From: Microcoleaceae cyanobacterium UBA9251
GTDB lineage: Bacteria; Cyanobacteriota; Cyanobacteriia; Cyanobacteriales; Microcoleaceae
Assembly: GCA_003542015.1 (NCBI GenBank)
Contig: DPLL01000452.1
Span: 1 to 17,872, forward strand
Length of the DNA stretch: 17,872 bases
Direction: 5' to 3'
Part shown: piece by piece, positions 6,862-14,542 of the stretch
Numbering within the stretch: position 1 is the stretch's first letter
Layout: each line of letters starts with the position of its first letter
The notes under the pieces: generated by a model
Databases searched by the model: none
What the model was told of the DNA's origin: nothing
Seen by the model: only the letters and a program-made list of their open reading frames with translations
Program-made: the position numbers and the translations under genes

Positions 6862-8007
6862 TTATATTTTATGCGGTCTAATTACATAAGGTGCTGTCAC
6901 CACCCGAAACCGGGCTGCCGATCGCACGCCGTCGTCGGGAGTGTAAACTCCAGCCCAAACAGCAAACAGGTTATTTGCTAACTCTACAATTGAAGCATCA
7001 CTGCTGGTTCCCCAGACCGAGGACTCTCTACCCTCATCTGGCACCAGCCATTCAACCCCAGCTCTTGGTGCCTGTCGCCATTCTACAGGAATCGCGACAG
7101 TACCGTTGTACGCTCCAGACAAAGCTCCCGTCAGAGCACAGGTTAATTGCCCAGCACCACACCGCGCAGCCCGGACAACGGACAACCGCAAGTCTTCTGG
7201 GGTGCTCAGAAAGCAGTAAAAAGCGATCGCGATCGGGATGAAACTTGCAGGGTTGACAATTGAGTTTGTTTGTGATTTTTTTTCACCCTCACTCTGCCTT
7301 GTTTGCCAAGCTGTTCCGCTCTTGCAGAGGTGATTTACGGCTCTTTCTAAATCGGCTTCCTGTTCTAATAGCATTTGTACTTGGGAAAGCAGCTCTGTTA
7401 AGGCATTATCGGTTCCCAGGTAAGTAATTGTGTTCACAATTGCTGTGGCGGGGTCAAGTTTGTCTTTGAGCGATCGGGCGATCGCGTAGCCTACTGCCAA
7501 AACTCCTGTTTCCCATTCTGGCGCGTTTTGGTTCTGCCACACCTCTGTCGCTAGCATGAGTTTTTCTCGCAACTTGGCTTGATTTTCATGAAAAAACATA
7601 GCTGCTGGTAACGCAGCCACCGCAGCTTCACCAGGGTGCAGTATGCTTTGACATTCCGCAATCTGCTGCTGGTAATGTTCTGAGGAGGCAAATACTTCCC
7701 AAGTGTCACGCCAATCTTTTAAATCTAAACCATTGCACCGAATTAAACTTTTAGCACAAGCAACAGCAAGCCTCCCGCACTCGGATGAGTTTTTGCCAAT
7801 TTGGACTTTGCCATTCACAGACTTCAATTCCGACATCATCCCATTTAGCGGCAACTTTTGGTGTTTAGTCAGCTTGACAATCTGCCACAATTCTGCTGTT
7901 TGGGGGGAAATACCCAGGAGTTGGCTTTGGTATCGATCGCCGATCAAGTCTCCTAAAGCCGAGCCCAGTAAGACTCCTTGAAACTTGCTTAACAGGGAAT
8001 GGCGCAT
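6862..8007 (-). CDS. ADP-ribosylglycohydrolase-fold protein, probable pseudoenzyme
   Basis: A 381-aa protein with the all-alpha DraG/ARH fold signature. The N-terminal FQGVLLGSALGDLIGD (9-24) matches the family G-xLLGxAxGDALG start, and ARCGAGQLTCALTGALSGAYNG (281-302) matches the family GGDTDTxAAxxGALAGAxxG helix. The metal ligands are missing: the TDDT-type motif is SSECGR at about 74-79, and the GGDTDT motif is CGAGQLT. Both magnesium-binding clusters are therefore lost, so hydrolysis of ADP-ribose bonds is unlikely although the fold seems kept over full length. The role is unknown. The start ATG directly abuts a long heptad repeat array and has no Shine-Dalgarno. Gene-like composition and length argue against a random remnant. 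Confidence 0.8.
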   Translation of the reverse strand: MRHSLLSKFQGVLLGSALGDLIGDRYQSQLLGISPQTAELWQIVKLTKHQKLPLNGMMSELKSVNGKVQIGKNSSECGRLAVACAKSLIRCNGLDLKDWRDTWEVFASSEHYQQQIAECQSILHPGEAAVAALPAAMFFHENQAKLREKLMLATEVWQNQNAPEWETGVLAVGYAIARSLKDKLDPATAIVNTITYLGTDNALTELLSQVQMLLEQEADLERAVNHLCKSGTAWQTRQSEGEKKSQTNSIVNPASFIPIAIAFYCFLSTPEDLRLSVVRAARCGAGQLTCALTGALSGAYNGTVAIPVEWRQAPRAGVEWLVPDEGRESSVWGTSSDASIVELANNLFAVWAGVYTPDDGVRSAARFRVVTAPYVIRPHKI

Positions 8008-8138
8008 ATTTGTTATTTGTTATTTGTTATTTGTTATTTGTTATTTGTTATTTGTTATTTGTTATTTGTTATTTGTTATTTGTTGTTTGTTGTTTGTTGT
8101 TGGTTATTTGTTGTTGGTTATTTGTTGTTGGTTATTTG
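8007..8138. repeat. Heptad STRR array, TTATTTG family
   Basis: After a partial unit (8007-8012) there are 18 uninterrupted 7-bp units in perfect register: ten TTATTTG (8013-8082), two TTGTTTG (8083-8096), then TTGTTGG and TTATTTG alternating three times (8097-8138). On the minus strand it forms the DNA immediately 5' of the gene that starts at 8007. Heptanucleotide STRRs are a known feature of filamentous cyanobacterial genomes. Confidence 0.95.
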
Positions 8139-8436
8139 TTATAGCAACCAGGTTCCACCGGACGTTATTAATTCCTGAAACCCTTGCGGGGAATTGCCCG
8201 ATCGCATCGACTTCTTCCTTCTTCCTTCAACATCTGACTTCTGACTCACGCTCGATAATTAATCCGTGTATCCGTGTCAAAATCCCTGTTCTTGCTTCTT
8301 GCTTCTTCCTTTTTCCTTCCAGAGCCGGCTATATTTTTGAAATCTGTTTACTTTGAATTAAGCCCAAACATATAAGGGCTGGCTTCTTCATCAAAAAACC
8401 TACCCTCATCCGACGATCGCCATCATCGGTAAATTT
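8139..8436. other. Intergenic region with degenerate heptad repeats
   Basis: No gene seen. It holds degenerate 7-bp repeats: CTTCTTC twice, CTTCAAC, ATCTGAC and TTCTGAC at 8211-8245, and CTTGCTT twice, CTTCCTT and TTTCCTT at 8291-8318. It contains the likely promoter region for the gene starting at 8007. An open frame running through the repeats is considered spurious. Confidence 0.6.
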
Positions 8437-8877
8437 TTAATTTTTATTCAAGTGACTAACTAGAGCTTGCAGCCCTAGGCGATAACTATCTGAGCCAAAA
8501 CCGCTGATTTGCCCGATCGCCACCGCTGCTATAAACGAGTGGTGCCGAAAAGCTTCCCGCCGATAAATGTTGCTCAGATGAACTTCTACCGCAGGGAGAT
8601 TCACCGCTGCGATCGCATCTCTAATTGCCACACTCGTATGAGTATAAGCTCCAGCATTAATCAACAAACCTTGATGGTGCCCTAACATCGAGTGAATGGA
8701 ATCCACCAAGACTCCTTCGTGATTAGACTGCTGGATTGAGACTTTCACCTGGAGCAATTGGGCTTCTTGCTCTAGCAAATTGTTGATCTCATTTAAAGTT
8801 GCAGAACCATACATTCCAGGTTCTCGCTGACCCAATAGATTGAGATTAGGGCCGTGCAGTACCAGGATATTTAACAA
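8437..8877 (-). CDS. aroQ: 3-dehydroquinate dehydratase, type II
   Basis: Catalyses the third step of the shikimate pathway, 3-dehydroquinate to 3-dehydroshikimate, as a cytoplasmic dodecamer in the family. It is 146 aa, the normal length. All motifs are present: HGPNLNLLGQREP with Arg18, catalytic Tyr23 in MYG, SNHEG (51-55), INAGAYTHTS (73-82), VEVHLSNIYRREAF with catalytic His100, and RHHSF. The start is a TTG at 8877. An in-frame TGA lies only one codon upstream (8881-8883), so no ATG start is possible, and the resulting N-terminus MLNILVLHGPN fits the family. A weak GGA is about 10 nt upstream. A 45-aa gene lies 98 bp upstream on the same strand. Confidence 0.97.
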   Translation of the reverse strand: MLNILVLHGPNLNLLGQREPGMYGSATLNEINNLLEQEAQLLQVKVSIQQSNHEGVLVDSIHSMLGHHQGLLINAGAYTHTSVAIRDAIAAVNLPAVEVHLSNIYRREAFRHHSFIAAVAIGQISGFGSDSYRLGLQALVSHLNKN

Positions 8878-8939
8878 TTTTCAAAATTCCAGCGCCACAA
8901 AAATTTTGAGAGTTTTGATTTTAGGTTTAGAACCAGTTT

Positions 8940-8967
8940 CAAATCTCAAGTCTCAAACCTCAAATCC
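8940..8967. repeat. Degenerate heptad repeat, CAAATCT family
   Basis: Four 7-bp units, CAAATCT, CAAGTCT, CAAACCT and CAAATCC, lie between the small ORF stop and the aroQ start. Confidence 0.6.
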
Positions 8968-8975
8968 AGTCCAGA

Positions 8976-9113
8976 CTACCCGCGATATCTCGGTTGGTTG
9001 ACTGGAATCGGAATAGGTTCCAGTTCCGGTTGAGCCTCTGGATTCAGCAGTCCTTCTATCAGCTTGCGAACCCATTCTTTAATTTGTTCCAGCACCTTTT
9101 CAATGTCTTCCAT
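8976..9113 (-). CDS. Small acidic/proline-rich hypothetical protein (45 aa)
   Basis: An amphipathic helical first half (MEDIEKVLEQIKEWVRKLI) is followed by a Pro/Glu-rich tail (PEAQPELEPIPIPVN) and a basic end (QPRYRG). The start at 9113 is chosen because AAGGAG lies about 11 nt upstream. The frame is open to 9242, but the added 43 residues are basic and unlike a protein start. It could be a conserved cyanobacterial small protein upstream of aroQ. Function unknown; no membrane segment or known motif. Confidence 0.6.
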   Translation of the reverse strand: MEDIEKVLEQIKEWVRKLIEGLLNPEAQPELEPIPIPVNQPRYRG

Positions 9114-9383
9114 TGAACGGATAGCTCCTTTTTTTTTATGGTCTTGATTTCTGAACCGACGGCGAAATCTCTGAAAATAAGCAAGCCCAACTTTGAAAGC
9201 CAGAGTCAAACCTGCTTTCTCTCGGGATGTTGTTTTGAGCAACGGAGAGAGTCAGTGTATTTGCAAATCAGTCTTACCTTATTATCATAACGAATCTTTA
9301 CAGATAATCAAGAGGAAAGTCGAAAATTGCCGCACTCTTTCGGCATGAAGAACATTAAATAAATCTTAAGATCGTTTTTAACT

Positions 9384-9400
9384 ATTGACAATTGACAATT
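9384..9400. repeat. Short heptad repeat ATTGACA
   Basis: Two and a half copies of ATTGACA in the gap between cinA and the small ORF. Nothing else is recognised in 9243-9424. Confidence 0.45.
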
Positions 9401-9424
9401 CGCTGGATACTTTCTAGCATTTGG

Positions 9425-10681
9425 TCAACAATACTCTTCGATCACATACCGGCGGAGTCGATCGAGAGCCGTACAAATACTGAGATTTCTAATCCAATCG
9501 CGGCCTCGCGCATCGCCGAAGCGGTATTCAAAACTGTGGGAATCGCCATTTGGCCCCGCTAAACCGATATAAACCAGTCCGACAGGTTTAGCGTCAGTGC
9601 CACCTCCTGGCCCGGCGATGCCTGTAATGCTCAATCCCCAACTGGTATTAAGACTAGCGCGCACTCCCGCAGCCATTTGTTTTGCAACTTGGTGGCTGAC
9701 AGCACCAAATTCAGTTAAATCTTCCGGCTTGACATTTAATAATTTTTCCTTAACCCGATCGTCATAGGAAATCACCCCGCCCAAAAAGTAGCCCGAACTG
9801 CCGGCAATACCAGTCAGCATCGCCCCCAATCCTCCTCCCGTGCAGGATTCAGCTACGCTGAGAGTTTCCCCGCGATCGAGTAACAATTGGCCGACAGTAG
9901 AAGCGAGGGTATCGGTATCAGCACCGTAACAATCTAAACCGGCGATTTGTCGCAACTGTTGTTCGATCGGCTCAATCAAGTTTTTCGCCGATGCTTCCGA
10001 TTCAGCGCGAGCCGAAATTCGCAGTTTCACCTCGCCATGATTGGCGTAGGGAGCAACAGTAGGATTAGTTAAATTGAGAAAATCATCTACTTTTTCGGCG
10101 AGGGCCGACTCAGCAATGCCCCAAAATTTCAATGTGCGGCTGTAAATAGTTCCCCTGCACCATCCCTTATTTTTCAGGTAAGAAACGGCGGTTTCTCGCC
10201 ACATCAAGTGCATTTCCGCCGGTACGCCGGGAAATGTCATCACTGTCACGTTGGGCACCGGTTGCCAAATAATCCCCGGTGCAGAACCGCTGCGGTTGGG
10301 CAAAATATCCGCACCTTCGGGAATTAAAGCTTGTTTGCGGTTGCTGGGGCTCATGGTTCGCCCCCGCTGAGCAAATTTTTGTTCGATGTCGGCGATAATT
10401 TCCGGCCTTTCGATTAGGGGAACGCCAAAAAAATCGGCGATAGTTTCGACGGTGAGGTCGTCTGGTGTCGGGCCGAGGCCTCCTGTAAACAACAGTAGTT
10501 GCGATCGCCCTACAGCTATTTCTAACACCTGTTTGATGCGATCGGGATTGTCGCCCACCACTGTTTGATAGTAGTGAGGAATTCCCAAACTCGCTAACTC
10601 CTTGGCTAAAAACTGGGAATTGCTATTGAGAATATCGCCTAACAGCAATTCAGTGCCAACACAAATAATTTCAGCAACCAT
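9425..10681 (-). CDS. cinA: CinA-like protein (competence/damage-inducible protein; NMN amidohydrolase domain)
   Basis: A 418-aa two-domain protein of standard length. The N-terminal MoCF/COG1058 domain begins AEIICVGTELLLGDILNSN, with FTGGLGPTPDD at about 65-75, a feature of the ADP-ribose pyrophosphatase-like half. The C-terminal PncC-type domain begins near residue 260 and has SVAESCTGG and ITGIAGPGGGT, the nicotinamide-mononucleotide deamidase signature, which in the family recycles NMN to NaMN. In some bacteria the protein is induced with competence genes; nothing here shows that. The sense-strand leader directly before the ATG is a heptad repeat with no Shine-Dalgarno. The gene is downstream of the WecA-like gene and glyA on the same strand, across a 256-bp repeat-filled gap. 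Confidence 0.96.
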   Translation of the reverse strand: MVAEIICVGTELLLGDILNSNSQFLAKELASLGIPHYYQTVVGDNPDRIKQVLEIAVGRSQLLLFTGGLGPTPDDLTVETIADFFGVPLIERPEIIADIEQKFAQRGRTMSPSNRKQALIPEGADILPNRSGSAPGIIWQPVPNVTVMTFPGVPAEMHLMWRETAVSYLKNKGWCRGTIYSRTLKFWGIAESALAEKVDDFLNLTNPTVAPYANHGEVKLRISARAESEASAKNLIEPIEQQLRQIAGLDCYGADTDTLASTVGQLLLDRGETLSVAESCTGGGLGAMLTGIAGSSGYFLGGVISYDDRVKEKLLNVKPEDLTEFGAVSHQVAKQMAAGVRASLNTSWGLSITGIAGPGGGTDAKPVGLVYIGLAGPNGDSHSFEYRFGDARGRDWIRNLSICTALDRLRRYVIEEYC

Positions 10682-10688
10682 TCAATTT

Positions 10689-10716
10689 GATTTTAGATTT
10701 TGGATTTTAGATTTTG
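10689..10716. repeat. Heptad STRR array 5' of cinA, GATTTTR family
   Basis: Four perfect units alternating GATTTTA and GATTTTG. On the cinA sense strand they read (YAAAATC) and end 7 nt before the start codon. Confidence 0.85.
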
Positions 10717-10842
10717 GATTGGGCAATTGGGCATCGGGCATTGGGCATCGGGCCGAAAAGCATTGGGCATTGGGCATTGGGCATGGGGCATGGGGCATTG
10801 GGAATTGGGCATTGGCAATTGGGCCGAAAAGCATTGGGCCTT
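10717..10842. repeat. Heptad STRR array, GGGCATT family
   Basis: About 17 degenerate units of TGGGCAT / CGGGCAT / GGGGCAT. The register is broken twice by the same insert, GGGCCGAAAAGCATTGGGC (10751-10769 and 10821-10839). The array at 14271-14335 contains a close relative of the insert (GGCCTAAAAGCATCGGGC). Confidence 0.85.
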
Positions 10843-10859
10843 GGTGATTAGAACAAACA

Positions 10860-10940
10860 ACTAACAACCAACAACTAACAACTAATGACTAACAACTAAT
10901 GACTAACAACTAATGACTAATGACTAATGACTAATGACTA
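10860..10940. repeat. Heptad STRR array at the WecA-like gene stop, ACTAATG family
   Basis: About 11.5 units. The stop-distal part mixes ACTAACA, ACCAACA and ACTAATG, and the last four units next to the gene are pure ACTAATG. On the gene's sense strand the array reads (TAGTCAT)n, and the stop codon TAG (10938-10940) is its first three bases. Confidence 0.9.
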
Positions 10941-11993
10941 TCTTGCGTGCCTCCAAACTTTCCAGCTAGCATATCCCAGCAAACTTGTCGCTCCCATTGC
11001 ATAAATTATGCCGCTGGGAATCGAAAAAGCTAGGGCTAAACTTCCTACCCACAGCGTTAGGGCGTAAATAAACAAAACCGCAAATCTATGGGATAATCCT
11101 GCATTTAGCAGTCGGTGGTGGAGGTGGCGTTTGTCAGCAATAAACGGGGATTTGCCGTTGCGGAGTCGATCGAGAATTACTGCGGACATATCTAAAATCG
11201 GTACAGCTAAAATTAAATATGGTAGCAATACAGAAGTTATAGCCGTAGTTTTAACTAACCCAATTACTCCAACTCCGGCGAGAGTAAAGCCGATAAAATA
11301 AGCGCCTCCATCTCCCATAAAGATTTGAGCCGGATTGAAGTTGTAGCGCAGAAATCCCAAGGTTCCGCCAGCTAAGGCTGCTGCAATTAGGGCCGCCGCT
11401 GGTTGGTTCATCGACAGACTGACAATCAGCATCACAACTGCTGCAATCCCTGAAACTCCAGCAGCTAAACCGTCCAAACCATCTATCCAGTTGATGGCGT
11501 TGGCCATACCGACGAGCCAAATTACGGTAATTGGCAAACTCAGCCAGCCCAGATCTGTCAGCCCCAGGGAGGGAACTGTGAGAAACTCAATTTGTACGCC
11601 CGCGTACCAAGCGATGCTGGATACGCCAATTTGCATGAGCAAGCGTTTTAATGCCGAGAGCGAAAATAAATCGTCTGCTAAACCGATGAGGAAGAATCCG
11701 ATGCCGCCGAGGGTGACTCCCCAAATTTCGTATTCGTCTTTGGGATTGAGAACTTGTCCGCTAGCATCGATGAAGCCTCCTGAGAGCCAGACAATTAGGA
11801 GGGCTATGATAGTGCCGAGAAAGATGGACACTCCTCCCAAGCGTACCATCGGGCGCTTGTGGACTTTGCGATCGCCTGGTCGATCGACTCGCCCGCTCTT
11901 GAGACCAATTTTTTTGACTATTGGCGTACTCCAGAGGACGAAGATCGCCGAAACGATAAAGGCTAGTAGGTGGTACAACAGATGGTGAGGCAT
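10938..11993 (-). CDS. MraY/WecA-family undecaprenyl-phosphate glycosyl-1-phosphate transferase
   Basis: A 351-aa polytopic inner-membrane enzyme of the polyprenyl-phosphate sugar-1-phosphate transferase family, which loads a UDP-HexNAc onto undecaprenyl phosphate to begin polysaccharide or teichoic-acid-like assembly. About 10-11 hydrophobic segments are visible. Motifs are GLADDLF with the Asp pair at 107-108, NAINWIDGLDG (165-175), FNPAQIFMGDGGA, and the cytoplasmic DKRHLHHRLL loop. The HLHH loop favours a WecA/TagO type over MraY of peptidoglycan synthesis. It lies on the same strand as glyA (upstream, 474 bp) and cinA (downstream, 256 bp), but the gaps make a tight operon unlikely. No other polysaccharide genes are nearby. 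Confidence 0.93.
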   Translation of the reverse strand: MPHHLLYHLLAFIVSAIFVLWSTPIVKKIGLKSGRVDRPGDRKVHKRPMVRLGGVSIFLGTIIALLIVWLSGGFIDASGQVLNPKDEYEIWGVTLGGIGFFLIGLADDLFSLSALKRLLMQIGVSSIAWYAGVQIEFLTVPSLGLTDLGWLSLPITVIWLVGMANAINWIDGLDGLAAGVSGIAAVVMLIVSLSMNQPAAALIAAALAGGTLGFLRYNFNPAQIFMGDGGAYFIGFTLAGVGVIGLVKTTAITSVLLPYLILAVPILDMSAVILDRLRNGKSPFIADKRHLHHRLLNAGLSHRFAVLFIYALTLWVGSLALAFSIPSGIIYAMGATSLLGYASWKVWRHAR

Positions 11994-12467
11994 CTGAAAT
12001 TAGTAAAGTAGTGTCGGGCAATTAGGCTTTCAGGCAGAGTCTACTACATTTTAGATGGCTTGTCACAAGGAAACATCTTTGAATAGCGACTGGGGGTAAG
12101 TTCGCCGGAGAGTTGTGAGTTGCTAGTTGCGATCGGCTCGTGATGTTTTTTTTACCGATCGCTCTCTAATTAACAGCAGTTTATTGACAACTGGCGATCG
12201 AGACTGATTAATTTATTAATCGAGCGGGGATTTTTTTTAATCCCTCGAAAGGGGCTGGTCGATCGAGAACTTTCGCTACCGACAAATATCTGCGATCGAA
12301 TTCGCCCCACCCGACAAATATTATTGATTAAAACTGCCCCTCCGACCAAGATCTTTAGTAAAAACCGGAAGCCAAAAGCCAGCAAGCAACACTCAAAATT
12401 CTCCTACTGTTTTACCCCTTTACCTGTCTACACACAACTACCAATTCCCCATCACTGATCAGGACAA
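11994..12467. other. 474-bp intergenic region between glyA and the WecA-like gene
   Basis: No gene. It contains three heptads GAGTTGT, GAGTTGC, TAGTTGC (12110-12130), an inverted repeat GCGATCGG / CCGATCGC with an 8-T run in its loop (12129-12152), a perfect palindrome GATTAATTTATTAATC (12206-12221), and GGGATT / AATCCC around six T (12227-12244). The last is followed by GAAAGGGG. Some of these may end glyA transcription or hold the promoter of the WecA-like gene. An open frame at 12170-12385 has no gene-like features. Confidence 0.5.
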
Positions 12468-13751
12468 TTAGGCCAAGGCCGGCACTTTCGAGTACAGGTG
12501 CGGATATAAGGGGAAGCGTGAGCACAGTGCTGCTACCCGCCGCAGGCACTCGGCTGCAACGCTTTCATCTTCAGGATTTAACAGTCGATCGGCAATAATA
12601 TTACCAATCTCGGTAAATTCTGTAGTTCCCATGCCCCTGGTTGTCATCGCTGCCGAACCAAGTCTCAAACCGCTGGTAACAAAGGGCGATGCTGGATCGA
12701 AAGGCACGGTATTTTTATTAGCTGTAATATTCACACCGCTGACTAATTGGTCGGCTCGCTTGCCTGTCATGTTGACCGATCGCAAATCAACTAGCATTAA
12801 ATGATTGTCCGTGCCACCAGAAACCAGTTTTAAACCCCGCTGTTGCAACTGTGCAGCTAAAGCGCGGGCATTTTCAATTACTTGACCAGAATAAGTTTTA
12901 AATTCTGGCTTTAATGCTTCGCCGAAAGCTACTGCTTTACCCGCAATGACGTGTTCCAAAGGTCCGCCCTGAGTACCAGGAAACACCGCTTTATCGAACT
13001 TTTTGCCTAGTTCCGGGTCATTTGTCAAAATCAAGCCGCCTCTGGGCCCGCGCAGGGTTTTGTGAGTGGTAGTGGTGACTGCATGACAGTGAGCCAGAGG
13101 GTTCGGGTGGTGGCCTGTGGCGACTAACCCGGCGATGTGGGCGATGTCGGCTAGCAGATAGGCTCCGATTTCGTCGGCGATCGCTCTAAATTTCTCAAAG
13201 TCGATAATTCGCGAATAAGCTGAGTAGCCGCAAATTAGCAATTTGGGTCGATTTTCTTTGGCCAGTGCCAAAATTTCGTCGTAGTCTAACTGTTCTGTTT
13301 CTTTGCTGACACCGTAGTGAAAAGCTTTGAACCATTTGCCGGATACGTTGACCGGTGAGCCGTGGGTTAAGTGTCCGCCGTGGGACAAATCCATGCCCAT
13401 AATGCCGTCCCCAGGCTCTAGCAAGCTCAAAAACACTGCAAAGTTGGCTTGAGCGCCGGAGTGGGGCTGGACGTTGGCGTGGGCTGCTCCAAATAGCTGT
13501 TTGGCGCGGTCGATCGCGATTTGCTCGATGCCGTCAATAAATTCGCAGCCGCCGTAGTAGCGTTTCCCTGGTAATCCTTCGGCGTACTTATTTGTCAGCA
13601 CAGAGCCTTGAGCTGCCATTACCGCCGCCGAGGTAAAGTTTTCGCTGGCTATGAGCTCTAGATGATCTCGCTGGCGCTGGAGTTCTTGCCCGATTAAATC
13701 GGAAATTAGCGGATCGGTTTTGGAAAGAAAGTCTAAGTTAGAGTCCGTCAT
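12468..13751 (-). CDS. glyA: Serine hydroxymethyltransferase
   Basis: PLP-dependent cytoplasmic enzyme that interconverts serine and glycine with tetrahydrofolate and feeds one-carbon units. It is 427 aa, the normal length. It shows LELIASENFTS at 31-41, KYAEGLPGKRYYGGCE, SGAQANFAVF near 98-107, the GLSHGGHLTHG-type run (DLSHGGHLTHG 121-131), the ADIAHIAGL strand, and the cofactor-binding TTTTHKTLRGPRGG with Lys231. It is a complete, clean gene. The start codon is preceded at 2 nt by a five-unit heptad repeat and shows no Shine-Dalgarno. Confidence 0.98.
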   Translation of the reverse strand: MTDSNLDFLSKTDPLISDLIGQELQRQRDHLELIASENFTSAAVMAAQGSVLTNKYAEGLPGKRYYGGCEFIDGIEQIAIDRAKQLFGAAHANVQPHSGAQANFAVFLSLLEPGDGIMGMDLSHGGHLTHGSPVNVSGKWFKAFHYGVSKETEQLDYDEILALAKENRPKLLICGYSAYSRIIDFEKFRAIADEIGAYLLADIAHIAGLVATGHHPNPLAHCHAVTTTTHKTLRGPRGGLILTNDPELGKKFDKAVFPGTQGGPLEHVIAGKAVAFGEALKPEFKTYSGQVIENARALAAQLQQRGLKLVSGGTDNHLMLVDLRSVNMTGKRADQLVSGVNITANKNTVPFDPASPFVTSGLRLGSAAMTTRGMGTTEFTEIGNIIADRLLNPEDESVAAECLRRVAALCSRFPLYPHLYSKVPALA

Positions 13752-13753
13752 TC

Positions 13754-13788
13754 GATTTTAGATTTTAGATTTTGGATTTTGGATTTTG
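13754..13788. repeat. Heptad STRR array 5' of glyA, GATTTTR family
   Basis: Two GATTTTA and three GATTTTG units in perfect register. On the glyA sense strand they read (YAAAATC)5 and end 2 nt before the ATG. Confidence 0.9.
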
Positions 13789-13874
13789 GATTGACCCCAC
13801 GGATCGAGTCGGGGGCTTGAGAATTTGAGATTTTAGATGCAAGGATTGATTCCACGGATCGATCCGGGGGCTTG
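13788..13874. repeat. Two direct copies of a 32-bp repeat
   Basis: Copies at 13788-13819 and 13843-13874 agree at 28 of 32 positions and start 55 bp apart. The shared core is CCACGGATCGA followed by CGGGGGCTTG. The second copy contains the perfect palindrome CGGATCGATCCG (13855-13866). Confidence 0.8.
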
Positions 13875-13878
13875 TACC

Positions 13879-13895
13879 ACCAAGAAATTCTTGGT
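13879..13895. repeat. 17-bp near-perfect palindrome
   Basis: ACCAAGAA, one central A, TTCTTGGT. It could be an operator-like site or a cruciform. It lies between glyA and the divergent small Cys-rich gene, about 170 bp from the latter. Nothing else is recognised up to 14066. Confidence 0.45.
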
Positions 13896-14066
13896 CACAA
13901 TAATCAACCTCTTCAGAAATTGGGGATTGGGAATTTGCGATCTTTTAAGATACTACTGATTTCGCCCCATTGACATAAATATTACATTGTGTTCAGGTTA
14001 AGCCCTTTGGCCCAAAGTCATGACATACAATGTAATCACTGGTATGAAACCTGCCGGAGGTATCAA

Positions 14067-14264
14067 ATGTTAGTCATTTTAATGGAAAATCAGATGCTTG
14101 CCCCTCAGTGTGTTTGCCAAGGTTGTTTGCTGGCCGATCGCACTGGCCAACCGCGCTGGAGTGGTGGAGAGCTCCGCTGTGGCCATCCGGTTAGCAAACC
14201 TACGGAAAATTTGCCCGATCGGTACGAGTGTCAAATGGGCTTCACGATCGCTAATATTAAATAA
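14067..14264 (+). CDS. Small cysteine-rich protein (65 aa), putative metal-binding
   Basis: The start is fixed by a strong GGAGG 7 nt before the ATG, not by the longer open frame from 13989. Cys15, Cys17 and Cys20 form CVCQGC; further Cys at 38 (followed by His40 in CGH) and 55 could complete a zinc-ribbon-like site. No membrane segment or signal peptide. I do not recognise a named family; a conserved cyanobacterial small protein is likely. It stands alone, divergent from glyA and followed by a heptad array and the broken tnpB element. Confidence 0.75.
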   Translation: MLVILMENQMLAPQCVCQGCLLADRTGQPRWSGGELRCGHPVSKPTENLPDRYECQMGFTIANIK

Positions 14265-14270
14265 TCATCG

Positions 14271-14335
14271 GGCATGGGGCATGGGGCATGGGGCATGGGG
14301 CCTAAAAGCATCGGGCATCGGGAATTGGGCATGGT
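14271..14335. repeat. Heptad STRR array, GGGCATG family
   Basis: Four GGGCATG units, then the break GGCCTAAAAGCAT, then CGGGCAT-type units. It is the same family as the array at 10717-10842. Confidence 0.8.
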
Positions 14336-14500
14336 GACTATTTAACCCAACTTGATATAAGTATCCCTGAATCTACTCCGCTCTGAGTGTGGGCAAATTC
14401 CGGGCGAGTCGGAACACAAACCCTGCTACCAGAAAATTGGGGTTAGAGCCTCTCCCTTCTAGGGGGACTTTCTCCATATTTTTAGAGGAAGTCAGGCATT

Positions 14501-14525
14501 CCTATGATAAATGTGTTATCATAGG
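14501..14525 (+). promoter_or_regulatory. Perfect 10-bp-arm hairpin upstream of tnpB
   Basis: CCTATGATAA, loop ATGTG, TTATCATAGG. It ends 17 nt before the tnpB ATG. It may be part of the element's left end or its promoter region. AGGAGG follows and serves as the tnpB ribosome-binding site. Confidence 0.55.
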
Positions 14526-14542
14526 AACAGGAGGAAAAGAAG

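Noticed and set aside
7985..8356. Plus-strand ORF of 123 aa rich in Phe/Val/Ile/Cys/Tyr
   Set aside because: It is the translation of the TTATTTG heptad array, not a membrane protein.
10602..10867. ORFs on both strands with repeated Trp/Ala/Ile/Gly or Pro/Cys/Asn units
   Set aside because: They are translations of heptad arrays.
12170..12385. 71-aa minus ORF in the glyA downstream gap
   Set aside because: No ribosome-binding site or motif. It crosses inverted repeats.
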